Assembly: GCA_030144725.1 (NCBI GenBank)
Contig: JASKMD010000001.1
Span: 3,279,015 to 3,343,014 of the forward strand
DNA: 64,000 nt
Direction of reading: 5' to 3'
Source: Haematococcus lacustris
Lineage: Eukaryota > Chlorophyta > Chlorophyceae > Chlamydomonadales > Haematococcaceae
Positions 10,070 to 21,700 of the stretch are shown piece after piece. Below the pieces are notes generated by a model that was not told the origin of the DNA, ran no database searches, and was given only the letters and a program-made list of their open reading frames with translations. The number at the start of each line of letters is the position of its first letter. The first letter of the stretch is position 1. The position numbers were made by a program, and so were the translations under genes.

Positions 10070-13000
10070 CTAGACCATGGCCATGGGGGTGGGGGCAGGT
10101 GTGGGGGCCAGGGAGGGGGTGCCAGGGGGTGTGGCGGCAGCAGGGCCGTGGGTCACTAGCCACCTCAGGATGTCGGTGGGGGTGAGCACCTAGGGGGCAG
10201 TGGTCAAGGGGAGGGGCGACGCATATGCGGGGCAGCAGGGGGGGTGGGGAAGGGGGTGGGCTCGAAGGGAAGGGACGTCGGACGCCAGGAGGGGGGAGGG
10301 GGAGGGAAGGGAGCAGCGGTCAGGGAGGAGGGGTGGGGAAGTGGGTAGGGGGTGGGCAGACGCAACAGGCAGAGTGGGAGGGCAAGAAGAGTGGTGGGGG
10401 GGGGCAAAAGGTACAGGGGGGCGGGAATGGGAGTGGGAGTGGGAGTAGGGGGAGGGAAATGGGGAGAGGGAGGGTTTGTATAGACACAGCTTAGCAAGGC
10501 CAGTCTCACTCACTGCTGACACTTGGGGCCGTGCTGCAGGGTCCAACACATACACCTGCACCCAGGCCGGGGTCAGGGTCAGGGTCAGGGTCAGGGTCAG
10601 GGTCAGGGTCAGGGTCAGGGTCAGGGTCAGGGTCAGGGTCAGGGTCAGGGCCAGGGTCAGGGCAGGGTCAGGGCAGGGTCAGGGTCAGGGTCAGGGCCAG
10701 GGTCAGGGTCAGGGTCAGGGCCAGGGTCAGGGTCAGGGTCAGGGCCAGGGTCAGGGTCAGGGTCAGGGTCAGGGTCAGGGTCAGGGTCAGGGTCAGGGTC
10801 AGGGTCAGGGTCAGGGCCAGGGTCAGGGTCAGGGTCAGGGTCAGGGTCAGGGCAGGGTCAGGGTCAGGGTCAGGGGTCAGGGTCAGGGCAGGGTCAGGGT
10901 CAGGGTCAGGGTCAGGGCCAGGGTCAGGGTCAGGGTCAGGGTCAGGGTCAGGGTCAGGGTCAGGGTCAGGGTCAGGGCCAGGGTCAGGGTCAGGGTCAGG
11001 GTCAGGGTCCAGGGTCAGGGTCAGGGCCAGGGTCAGGGTCAGGGTCAGGGCCAGGGTCAGGGTCAGGGCCAGGGTCAGGGTCAGGGTCAGGGTCAGGGTC
11101 AGGGTCAGGGCCAGGGTCAGGGTCAGGGTCAGGGTCAGGGTCAGGGCCAGGGTCAGGGTCAGGGTCAGGGTCAGGGTCAGGGCCAGGGTCAGGGTCAGGG
11201 TCAGGGCCAGGGTCAGGGTCAGGGCCAGGGTCAGGGTCAGGGTCAGGGCCAGGGTCAGGGTCAGGGTCAGGGTCAGGGTCAGGGTCAGGGCCAGGGTCAG
11301 GGTCAGGGTCAGGGTCAGGGTCAGGGCCAGGGTCAGGGTCAGGGTCAGGGTCAGGGTCAGGGTCAGGGTCAGGGCCAGGGTCAGGGTCAGGGTCAGGGCC
11401 AGGGTCAGGGTCAGGGCCAGGGTCAGGGTCAGGGCCAGGGTCAGGGCCAGGGTCAGGGTCAGGGCCAGGGTCAGGGTCAGGGCCAGGGTCAGGGTCAGGG
11501 TCAGGGCCAGGGTCAGGGTCAGGGCCAGGGTCAGGGTCAGGGTCAGGGCCAGGGTCAGGGTCAGGGCCAGGGTCAGGGTCAGGGTCAGGGTCAGGGTCAG
11601 GGCCAGGGTCAGGGTCAGGGTCAGGGTCAGGGTCAGGGCCAGGGTCAGGGTCAGGGCCAGGGTCAGGGTCAGGGTCAGGGTCAGGGCCAGGGTCAGGGTC
11701 AGGGCCAGGGTCAGGGTCAGGGTCAGGGCCAGGGTCAGGGTCAGGGTCAGGGTCAGGGTCAGGGTCAGGGCCAGGGTCAGGGTCAGGGTCAGGGTCAGGG
11801 TCAGGGCCAGGGTCAGGGTCAGGGTCAGGGTCAGGGCCAGGGTCAGGGTCAGGGCCAGGGTCAGGGCCAGGGTCAGGGCCAGGGTCAGGGTCAGGGCCAG
11901 GGTCAGGGTCAGGGCCAGGGTCAGGGTCAGGGCCAGGGTCAGGGCCAGGGTCAGGGTCAGGGTCAGGGCCAGGGTCAGGGTCAGGGTCAGGGTCAGGGTC
12001 AGGGTCAGGGTCAGGGCCAGGGTCAGGGTCAGGGTCAGGGCCAGGGTCAGGGTCAGGGCCAGGGTCAGGGTCAGGGCCAGGGTCAGGGCCAGGGTCAGGG
12101 TCAGGGCCAGGGTCAGGGTCAGGGCCAGGGTCAGGGTCAGGGTCAGGGCCAGGGTCAGGGTCAGGGCCAGGGTCAGGGTCAGGGTCAGGGCCAGGGTCAG
12201 GGTCAGGGCCAGGGTCAGGGTCAGGGTCAGGGTCAGGGTCAGGGCCAGGGTCAGGGTCAGGGTCAGGGTCAGGGTCAGGGCCAGGGTCAGGGTCAGGGCC
12301 AGGGTCAGGGTCAGGGTCAGGGTCAGGGCCAGGGTCAGGGTCAGGGCCAGGGTCAGGGTCAGGGTCAGGGCCAGGGTCAGGGTCAGGGTCAGGGTCAGGG
12401 TCAGGGTCAGGGCCAGGGTCAGGGTCAGGGTCAGGGTCAGGGTCAGGGCCAGGGTCAGGGTCAGGGTCAGGGTCAGGGCCAGGGTCAGGGTCAGGGTCAG
12501 GGTCAGGGTCAGGGTCAGGGTCAGGGTCAGGGTCAGGGCCAGGGTCAGGGTCAGGGTCAGGGTCAGGGTCAGGGCCAGGGTCAGGGTCAGGGCCAGGGTC
12601 AGGGTCAGGGTCAGGGCCAGGGTCAGGGTCAGGGCCAGGGTCAGGGTCAGGGTCAGGGTCAGGGTCAGGGTCAGGGCCAGGGTCAGGGTCAGGGTCAGGG
12701 TCAGGGTCAGGGCCAGGGTCAGGGTCAGGGTCAGGGTCAGGGTCAGGGCCAGGGTCAGGGTCAGGGTCAGGGCCAGGGTCAGGGTCAGGGCCAGGGTCAG
12801 GGTCAGGGTCAGGGCCAGGGTCAGGGTCAGGGTCAGGGTCAGGGTCAGGGTCAGGGCCAGGGTCAGGGTCAGGGTCAGGGTCAGGGTCAGGGCCAGGGTC
12901 AGGGTCAGGGTCAGGGTCAGGGTCAGGGTCAGGGTCAGGGCCAGGGTCAGGGTCAGGGTCAGGGTCAGGGTCAGGGTCAGGGTCAGGGTCAGGGTCAGGG

Positions 13001-14318
13001 TCAGGGTCAGGGTCAGGGCCAGGGTCAGGGTCAGGGCCAGGGTCAGGGTCAGGGCCAGGGTCAGGGTCAGGGCCAGGGTCAGGGCCAGGGTCAGGGTCAG
13101 GGCCAGGGTCAGGGCCAGGGCCAGGGTCAGGGTCAGGGTCAGGGCCAGGGTCAGGGTCAGGGCCAGGGTCAGGGTCAGGGTCAGGGCCAGGGTCAGGGTC
13201 AGGGCCAGGGTCAGGGTCAGGGTCAGGGTCAGGGTCAGGGCCAGGGTCAGGGTCAGGGTCAGGGTCAGGGTCAGGGCCAGGGTCAGGGTCAGGGCCAGGG
13301 TCAGGGTCAGGGTCAGGGTCAGGGCCAGGGTCAGGGTCAGGGCCAGGGTCAGGGTCAGGGTCAGGGCCAGGGTCAGGGTCAGGGTCAGGGTCAGGGTCAG
13401 GGTCAGGGCCAGGGTCAGGGTCAGGGTCAGGGTCAGGGTCAGGGCCAGGGTCAGGGTCAGGGTCAGGGTCAGGGCCAGGGTCAGGGTCAGGGCCAGGGTC
13501 AGGGCCAGGGTCAGGGCCAGGGTCAGGGTCAGGGCCAGGGTCAGGGTCAGGGCCAGGGTCAGGGTCAGGGCCAGGGTCAGGGCCAGGGTCAGGGTCAGGG
13601 TCAGGGCCAGGGTCAGGGTCAGGGTCAGGGTCAGGGTCAGGGTCAGGGCCAGGGTCAGGGCCAGGGTCAGGGCCAGGGTCAGGGCCAGGGTCAGGGTCAG
13701 GGTCAGGGTCAGGGTCAGGGCCAGGGTCAGGGCCAGGGTCAGGGTCAGGGCCAGGGTCAGGGTCAGGGCCAGGGTCAGGGTCAGGGCCAGGGTCAGGGTC
13801 AGGGTCAGGGCCAGGGTCAGGGTCAGGGTCAGGGTCAGGGTCAGGGTCAGGGCCAGGGTCAGGGTCAGGGTCAGGGTCAGGGTCAGGGCCAGGGTCAGGG
13901 TCAGGGTCAGGGTCAGGGTCAGGGTCAGGGTCAGGGTCAGGGCCAGGGTCAGGGTCAGGGCCAGGGTCAGGGTCAGGGTCAGGGTCAGGGCCAGGGTCAG
14001 GGTCAGGGTCAGGGTCAGGGTCAGGGCCAGGGTCAGGGTCAGGGTCAGGGTCAGGGTCAGGGTCAGGGCCAGGACCTTGCCTTCTGCTGCCTATACCCCC
14101 TCCTGGCCCACCTCCCGCCCGCCCCGCCCCCTGCACTGTCCTCCCCACCCTCCCACATAGCCTGTTGAGTGATGTTCAAGGCTGCTGATGGTCAGGAGGT
14201 CAACGCACCCTGTGCACGTGGTTGTCCGCAAACATGTGCAGCACGGCATGCAGCTGGGCGTGCTGGTCACAGGTCAGGCAGCGCACGCTGTCGTCCACCT
14301 CCGCTTCATCAACACCCG
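10070..14318 (-). CDS. CBS-domain protein, 3' part (at least three exons)
   Basis: Three minus-strand exons join in phase. They are 14209-14318 (110 bp, 'CCCTAG' acceptor, AGG|GTGCGT donor), 10514-10555 (42 bp, GTGCAG acceptor, GCA|GTGAGT donor) and 10070-10189 (120 bp, CCTAG acceptor, ending in TAG). Together they read LHAVLHMFADNHVHR, VYVLDPAARPQVSA, VLTPTDILRWLVTHGP. This is the C-terminal half of a CBS (Bateman) motif: the 'H-VHRVYVLD' strand, then 'T-TDIL' and a helix. CBS pairs bind adenine nucleotides, and this pattern resembles AMPK-gamma/SNF4-type modules; the subfamily is inference. The tail is Pro/Ala/Thr-rich. The intron 10556-14208 is almost wholly a hexamer satellite. Exons upstream of 14318 are not visible: the sequence becomes low-complexity and then a gap, so the gene is incomplete here. 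Confidence 0.75.
10570..14073. repeat. (GGGTCA)n hexamer satellite with GGGCCA variants, about 3.5 kb
   Basis: About 580 head-to-tail hexamers, mostly GGGTCA with interspersed GGGCCA. A few indel units occur near the left end (GGGCA at about 10662-10674 and 10850-10890). Because the unit length is a multiple of three and has no stop in any frame, both strands give artificial reading frames of over 1000 codons. The G-triplet every six bases gives strong G-quadruplex potential on the plus strand. The array fills the intron of the minus-strand CBS gene, beginning 15 bp from one exon and ending 136 bp from the other. Confidence 0.97.
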
Positions 14319-14525
14319 CTAGGGCTCCACGCAGACCTGATGGGACACAGCAGCAGCAGCAGCAGCAGCAGGGACAGGGGCAGCGGCAGCATCAGCACCG
14401 CCAGCAGCAGCAGGGGCAGCAGCAGGGACTGGGGATATGGCAGCAGCCGCTGCAATGGGTATAGTATCAGCAAGGAGGGCTGTTGCAGCTGCCGGGCTTT
14501 GCAATGCCTTGTCGCCTTTGTTACT
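14319..14525. other. CAG-rich stretch upstream of the CBS exon
   Basis: CAG runs occur at 14350-14440. The minus strand reads Ala-rich and ends in TAG just before the 14318 acceptor. It could be intron or a low-complexity exon of the CBS gene, but splice phases did not fit the exon I tested. Confidence 0.35.
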
Positions 14526-14757
14526 GCCCCTGCCCCTGCCCCTGCCCCTGCCCCTGCCCCTGCCCCTGCCCCTGCCCCTGCCCCTGCCCCTGCCCCTGCC
14601 CCTGCCCCTGCCCCTGCCCTGCCCCTGCCCCTGCCCCTGCCCCTGCCCCTGCCCCTGCTGCTGCCCCTGCCCCTGTCCCTGCCCCTGCCCCTGCCCCTGC
14701 CCCTGCCCCTGCCCCTGCCCCTGCTGCTGCCCCTGCCCCTGTCCCTGCCCCTGCCCC
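14526..14757. repeat. (CTGCCC)n array running into a gap
   Basis: About 38 hexamers of CTGCCC with two interruptions of the form 'ctgctgcccctgcccctgtccctg', near 14656 and 14722, about 66 bp apart. The array ends at the assembly gap, so its true length is unknown. Confidence 0.95.
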
Positions 14758-15257
14758 NNNNNNNNNNNNNNNNNNNNNNNNNNNNNNNNNNNNNNNNNNN
14801 NNNNNNNNNNNNNNNNNNNNNNNNNNNNNNNNNNNNNNNNNNNNNNNNNNNNNNNNNNNNNNNNNNNNNNNNNNNNNNNNNNNNNNNNNNNNNNNNNNNN
14901 NNNNNNNNNNNNNNNNNNNNNNNNNNNNNNNNNNNNNNNNNNNNNNNNNNNNNNNNNNNNNNNNNNNNNNNNNNNNNNNNNNNNNNNNNNNNNNNNNNNN
15001 NNNNNNNNNNNNNNNNNNNNNNNNNNNNNNNNNNNNNNNNNNNNNNNNNNNNNNNNNNNNNNNNNNNNNNNNNNNNNNNNNNNNNNNNNNNNNNNNNNNN
15101 NNNNNNNNNNNNNNNNNNNNNNNNNNNNNNNNNNNNNNNNNNNNNNNNNNNNNNNNNNNNNNNNNNNNNNNNNNNNNNNNNNNNNNNNNNNNNNNNNNNN
15201 NNNNNNNNNNNNNNNNNNNNNNNNNNNNNNNNNNNNNNNNNNNNNNNNNNNNNNNNN
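14758..15257. other. Assembly gap, 500 N
   Basis: Exactly 500 N, a conventional scaffold-gap size. The base after the gap corresponds to position 60171, two bases beyond the right LTR of copia element B in R3, so the contig broke at the copia insertion site. Confidence 1.
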
Positions 15258-15474
15258 GTCGCCGCAAGTTTGGAGGTTCGCGTAGTCTGCAGCGATGCAC
15301 GCCGTAGCACTGACGCAGCCAACGGTGTACAAGTCTGGTGCATTAGCAGCTGCCACCAACATGACCAACGATTGAAATGCGCATTGCTCGCAATCAAGGC
15401 ACCTTGCCAAGAGGAACAGCACACAGCATTGCATTTGTTCTCCCTCAGCCTGCAGTGCATGCAAGCCGCTCAGC

Positions 15475-18317
15475 GTGGTAGCTCGCAACCAGGGCGCTTG
15501 GCCCAGTACGGCAGCCTACGACAGGGCGTATGCTCAGCCCAATGACACCGCTCTCTTGTTCCGGCAGCTGCCCTGCAGCGGCCTGTACCAGCATCGCTTA
15601 GGTCGGGCCCGCGGCAGTGTGGCGACCAGTCACACTGAGTCGCAGGTCGACGCCGACTGCGCCCTGTTGCTCTGGAACGCTGCCTGCAGCCGGTTGTTAT
15701 CCAAAACCACCAAAATAGCCGCTGGCCTTGCTCAAATGGCAGATACAAGCGCGCTGGCCTCAGTTCCAAAAATGCCCGTTCGAGCAAAACAGCGCAAGCC
15801 CGTGCACCAAAAGAAGCCTGAATGTGAGCCTGCTGTGCAGCTGGCCACTGCCAGGTACCTGGCTGCGCTGTTCAAGCAGCACCCGCGTCAAAATTGTACA
15901 CTGTGCTGCTGCACCGCAGTAGCCCAGAAAACACCCGAGCCGGAAGACGCGGTGCCCTCAAAGCGACAAAGAAGGGCGCCCGCCTGGCTGGCTCCGTCCA
16001 CGTTCTCCATTGAGGTCAGTATGCTGAGCTGCAGACACCTGCAGGCTGTTGCGCGGGTGTCGCTGCCGGGCGAGCTGACTGTGCCACCAAGTGCGTGCGC
16101 ACTACCGCTGCTGGGAAACGGCGCCTGCGCCTCGAACAGAGCCATCTGGCCAGTCTGTCCTGCAAGCTGTCCCTGCTGCAAACCCACAGTCCCACCTGCT
16201 GCTAACCTCTATTGAGCTGCGCTGCCAGCACTGCACCACACTGACCTGAACCAGCCTTGCCTGCCTGCCTGCCTGCACTGGCCCTCCTAACCTTCAGCAC
16301 AGTGGGGCTGGAGCTGGCCTGCAGCCAGCACTCTGCATGTGTGGTGGCCTGCCCACTGGCCTTGCACTGGCGCCATGCAGTGTGCGTCAAGTCTTGTGCT
16401 GCTGCCTGGCGCTGTGCTGGTGTTGCCCCATGTGCCGGCTGTGCTGCAGGCCGTGCCTGAGACGCTGGCCGAGCATTTGAAGAAGGCAGAGCCTGACGCC
16501 AAGCAGCGCAGCCAGGGTGGCAGCCGCATGACCCAATGGCGCCTCATCAACAAGAAGTGCATGGTAGTGGAAATGGAGCATCAGGTGGGATGGCCCACCA
16601 GCAGCGAACCCTGCCACTGCCCCACCCCTGCCCAGCCATGGCCCGCTCCTGCTCTGCCTGGCTGCATGTGACCCAGTGTTGTGTTGTGCCGTTGTCTTCT
16701 GCTGCACCTGCCTTACTTTCACCCCTTACAGCCCTGCTGGGTGCTGCAGGGCGTGAAGTACCGTGGCTGCATGAACAGGGTCGGCCTTGCGCCCACCGTG
16801 GGCACAGTGGTGGAGGTGCGCACAGCATGCAGCTGGCTGCTGCCCTTGCGCTTGCTGACACCTGGCAGCCACCAGCCAATTGCACTGCCCTGCAATGGCC
16901 TGGCCCGCGCCCGCTGCTGCGCCTAGCTGCCAAGTGTCCAGGGGTCAGCAGGGGCTGGGCCAGCACTGCAAGCCAGCCCAGGGCAGGGCAGGGCAGAGTG
17001 TTAGAGCCCTGCTGCCTGTGCCCCAATGGCCTGGCCGCAGAACTATGAGCCTGTGAAGCTGGTGGGCGGCAATGACGGGGAGCTGTGCGCCATGTGTGAG
17101 AAGCCGCTGCTGCAGCAGTTGTATCCTTGTGAGTGCGTAGCAGGCTGTGGAGCAGCAGCAGCAGCAGCAGCAGCCAGACACCTCCCACTGCCCGAGGTAC
17201 TGCCCGCCCCAGGCAGCAGCACAGCACCTGCCCCACCCGTGTGGCAGCTACTCATCCTGCACCATCACTTGGCTGCTGTTGGGCCTGGACCCTGGTTGCC
17301 AGTGTCGCCCAATGGTGGCTGCCAGCGTGCCTGCCACTGTGGCTATCATCGTCGTCTTCATCACATGGCATCTGCCAGGCGGTGTTGATGCACCGCACAG
17401 CCTCCTACACTCAGCTGAGCCATACTCCAGGCAGGCTCCCTCCACCGCATGTGTGGCCTGGCTGCTGGGTGCTGGCAGGTGAGGCTGAGCTGGCTCAGGT
17501 GGTGCGCTGCTGCGTGGCCACCAACTGGGTCACCCACTGCCACCTCACATGCGGGCTGTGGGCGCCTGAGGTGTACGAGGACTCACAGGGCAACCTGGTG
17601 GGTGGCGCCAGCAGAGCAGGCAGCCAGCCAGGGCACACAGTGTGAGGCTGAGCAACAGTCAGCAGCAGGTGTCAGGCACACAGGCAGGAGGGCAGGCGGT
17701 CAGCCTTGCAGCAGAGCCTGCGCCCACATGGCCTCCTGCACCTGACCCTGACGGCTGCCCACCTCCCCGCCCGCCCTGCAGGTCAACCTGGCCTCAGCCA
17801 TCCGGCGCTCCCGGGCGCTGCGCTGCATGGTGTGCAAGGGGCGGGGCGCCTCCCTGGGCTGCAGCCATGCCGGCTGCCAGCGGGTGTACCACCTGGCGTG
17901 CGCGCACACAGGCGGCTGCGAGCTCAACGTCAGTGCACACAGCCTTGCCAGCTACAGCCGACCCTGCCTGACCAGCACCCCATAGCCTTGGCAGCCATGG
18001 CGTGGCACGGCAGGCACCACTGACCTGCTGCTGCACTGCCTGTCAGGCTCAGGCCAGCTACGCACACCACCACACACATGGCCGTGTCGCGCTGGTCGGG
18101 CACTGGTCTGCTGCGCACCTGGTGCAGGGCAGTGGGGCCAGCTGGCAGCAGCCTGGCAGGGAGCAGTGGGGTGGTGCAGTGACCAGGGGGGCTGAGCCTG
18201 ATGATGACATGACCCGCATGCCGCTGTGCCCTGCAGGAGGAGGACTTCACCCTGTACTGCCCCTCGCACTGCTCCACTGCACACAAGCGGCTCCTGGCTG
18301 GCAGCAAGCAGCACTGA
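15475..18317 (+). CDS. Extended-PHD (ePHD) zinc-finger protein, copy 1
   Basis: Exons join in phase: ?-16014, 16450-16584, 16732-16815, 17041-17128, 17479-17597, 17782-17928 and 18237-18317 (TGA). The first exon is Lys/Arg-rich (MPVRAKQRKPVHQKK, PSKRQRRAPAW), as in nuclear proteins. The 3' exons make a C-terminal ePHD. The pre-PHD knuckle is CAMC, then HCHLTC with GLWAPEVYED. It is followed by NLASAIRRSRALRCMVC, LGCSHAGC, RVYHLACA and a final YCPSHC. This Cys/His pattern is that of ePHD modules in chromatin and DNA-repair proteins (JADE/BRPF, PHF6, plant BRCA1/BARD1-type). No RING, BRCT, SET or bromodomain is visible, so the subfamily is open. The start is uncertain: ATG 15736 is in frame, the frame is open back to about 15475, and further exons may lie in the gap. 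Likely a nuclear chromatin reader (inference). Confidence 0.8.
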
Positions 18318-18758
18318 CGCCAGTGCATGTACACAGCTGGCAAGGTTCCTGTTGCGCACATCTGTCATGTATGCTCCTCACAGCGCAGCCGGCGAGGTCA
18401 TTCTGTATGCTTCCCTTTCCCATGGGAACACTAGTCACTATGGACGTCTATCAATGCACCTTTCTATGTACACGTGAACACCTGGAATGCATAAGATTGA
18501 GGTACAGAGTGTCTATTGAGGCGCGCCCTCTTGCGCCGTTAAATCCTGTGATGAACTTTATGCTTTATTTGGGTGTGGCATGAGGGCTGTAGGGATTATT
18601 GCCATTAGGGAATATGGCCAGCAGATCAATATTCGTAAGTATTATGAATGTTGTGAAGCTTGCTTTTGAATGTACGAAATGAAGTTTGTATGGAGTTTGC
18701 TTGCGTCGTCAGCGTCGGCCGGCGACTGCCTAACCTACATTTGCCTTCCCACCTGTGC
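18318..18758 (+). other. Intergenic spacer between ePHD and C5orf34-like genes, R1
   Basis: This 440-bp spacer is more AT-rich than its flanks and shared with R2 (48174-48594). It should hold the ePHD 3' UTR and the C5orf34-like promoter. Around 18425-18450 all three copies of R differ by short indels next to an ACTAGT motif. No other feature is seen. Confidence 0.45.
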
Positions 18759-21700
18759 ATGTCAACCGGGCCTGTACTGACGAGGCTGTGCGTGGCACAA
18801 GACGGACGCCTGAAAGCAAACTTCTCGGACAATAGCATCCTTCTGGTCAACCCTAGCGGGAGTGCATTTGCGTACTGCGCACCTTCTCCTTCCGGAGGCT
18901 CTGAACTACACCGACAGCTCAGCGAATACGCGCTCAGCCGGCATGCTCCCCTGCTGTCAGTGGCGTTGGAGTTCCGCAACATGCACCTGGACCAGCCATT
19001 TCTGTGCAAGCCTCTACTTCGCAAACGAGCCAGCTCCCCAGACATTTCTCTTGGCTATGAGTTGAAAGAGTTGTGGTGGCCAGAAACAGCTGAACAAGCG
19101 ATGTCAGCAGGCCTGGTGCAGCAGCTGGAGGGCGGACGAACCTCAGTCAGCACATCAGACGGCTCTGGTCGTGTCGTGCTCCATGCGCAGCTGCGGCGTT
19201 TTGCAGTCTGCTACCCCCTGCTAGTCAGCTATGCCCATCAGGAAGCCAAGTACCACTACATGTGGCACACACAAGTGTTTTCCCTACAGGGCTACCCAAC
19301 ACGGTGGACCCAGGCCGTACGCTTGCTCCTTGCGTCAGCAAGCCTGCTTTCACAACCAGCAGCCCATGAGCTTGTGGGACAGCAAGAAGGAAAGTGGCAC
19401 TGCGTGAAGCTGACACGCAGCTCAAGTAACCTTTCCAATAGCCCTGTACCAGAGCCAAACCTCGACAGGGTGCCACAGTCACTCCTGCCGCCCAGCACCG
19501 CAGCTGGTCACATAGTGCTGCTGCCACCCCTCTTACACCAAGACTTTCCGCCTCCCACCTCCAGTAAGCCAGACCCAGGCGCGCCACGCTGCCCCAGCAC
19601 ACCGCTGCCCCAAGCCCTGGACCGTGGGCTGGGTGGCATCTGCGAGGGGTTTGCCCCTGGCAGTTGGTGGTTGGAGCCCACCGTGACCCTGCTGCCCAAC
19701 AACGAGGTGATTGTGATGGAGTGGACGCCTGATGCTGTGTACCAGTTCCACCCCCACACAGGGGAGGTAGAGGCGTGGGTGGCAGCGGATGGCTCCTGCC
19801 TGGCGTCCACCAGCCGTGGTCGGTTCCTGCAGCACATCCGGCCGTGCTCTGCCCCAGGCATGCTGCCCAGGCAGCACCTTTACGCAGCCAGCTGTGTGCC
19901 TGAGGCAGTGTGGCTGCACCCACCTCCAGGGGAGCAGCAGGCAGAGCCAGAGCAGGGACAGGGCAGCTTCGCTGGCTGTTGCACGGATCAGCTGGAGGGA
20001 AGGCTGGAAGGGAGGGGCGGTGATGCCCTGAAGCAGAGCCTGCCTGGAGCCAGGAAGGCTCACAGCCTTCAGCGCTACTCCCTCGCGCCTCTCGCTGCCC
20101 ATGCGCTGAAGCTCAGGTCAGGTCTAGCTTGCCTCTGCGCCTGGCTGCTTGACTGCAATCCCAAGGGCATGCATGCACAAGCACAATGGCATCCTGGTCC
20201 TGGACATCAGCGATGCGCATGCAGGCATAGGCAACACTTGCGATGCAGGGTCACGCTCAGCAGCTTGCGCCTCCTGCCCGCCCCTCACTGTGCCTGGCTC
20301 TATCTTGCACAAGTGCTGTTGTCATGCAACCTGGGTGCTTGTCAGCCGCATGCACCACATACCCTGTTGCCAGCTACAGCTACACACAGCTACCGCTACA
20401 CACAGCTACACACACAGCTACCAGGGAGCTACACACAGCTACTCACAGCTACCAGGCAGCTGCAGCTACAGCTACACTCACAGCTACCAGGCGGCTGCAG
20501 CTAGACATACAGCTACAGCAATACACACAACTCCAGCTGCCAGGCGGTCGCATACCCCGCCACCAGCTACACAGCTCACAGGTAAAAACAACTGGCTAGC
20601 TTGGTCTCAGCTGGTGCTTGGTCCTGCATAGGGCGCCTCTTCAAGGCAGTGCACAGCCTGAGCAGTGCAGTGCAAGCGTCAGCCAGGGCCATGAACCACA
20701 GCATGGGAGCTGGCCAGTCAACTAATCGCCATGATGTACGAGTGTAGCACATCTATGCAGCATACATACCCACACTATTGGTCATGTCACTGTATGCCAA
20801 GGTCACACCTCCACCTGGCCAAGGTCACGCTTGCGCAGTGCCTGGCTGCCCTGCGCAGGGAGCAGATGTGTTCTGCGCTGCAACGGCAGAGCAGCAGGAC
20901 CCCTACAGCGCCCGAGGCTGGCTGCCCACCTTGGCTCTCTGAGCAGCAAGGGTCAGTGCAGCAGCCCCATGCCATGCCTTGCACGCCAGCGGACATTGCA
21001 GAGAGTTTCGGCATACTGTCAGAACAGGTAGGGGTTTAAACCTGACAATGGTTTGCTTGGTCCCTGGGCCTCATATGGCTGCTGGTGCCATGCCCGTGTG
21101 TAGTTGGGTGTATAAGGGGTGCTTAATCCTGCATGGGGCGCCTCTTAAAGGCAGAGTAAAGCATGGCATGAGCAAGGCATAGCCTGAGCAGTGCAGTGCA
21201 AGCATCAGCCAGGGCCATGCACCGCAGCGTGGGAGCGTGCGCCAGGGCCAGCTTGGATCACCGGCCTCATGAGATGGCAGGGTTCCAAACACAACATGCA
21301 CGAACCTGGCATGCAACTGGGGCGTGGCACGGGATCAATTGCTTGGCAGATGCCAGTCTTCCAACTGGCATTGTCAACTGCTACGGTAAACTTGAGCGGT
21401 GGCAGTGTTCCAGCACAGCTCCGCTGCTTGCCTTGGCGATGCAGGTAGTGGAGCAGGCCTCGCTGCATGGCGAGGGTACATTTGCTGCCTATGCAGATGG
21501 CCGTGTGCGTGTGGTGTTTGTGGACCGCACTATCATCCACATCAACAGGACTCACACACACGCAAAGGTGGGTTCGAATCCTTCTCTGCGTCAGCAGCCC
21601 AACGCATGCAGCAAAGGCGTATACTGAACGTCTGTCATCCTCACACAGTCCCTGCAGTGACGGCAGTCGTGCTTGTATTCATGTGTTTCGTACTGGCTGG

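Noticed and set aside
10570..14073. Interstitial telomere
   Set aside because: GGGTCA differs from TTAGGG-type units, and the array is placed within an intron.
10476..14188. Reading frames of over 1000 codons (GQ, SG/PG, VRVRA, DPDPG repeats) on both strands
   Set aside because: GGGTCA and GGGCCA contain no stop in any frame on either strand, so every frame stays open. The array lies between two well-supported CBS exons and is intronic.
21560..21595. tRNA gene (GGTTCGAATCC resembles a T-arm/B box)
   Set aside because: No A box, anticodon arm or acceptor stem precedes it. The sequence is an exon-intron junction of the C5orf34-like gene.
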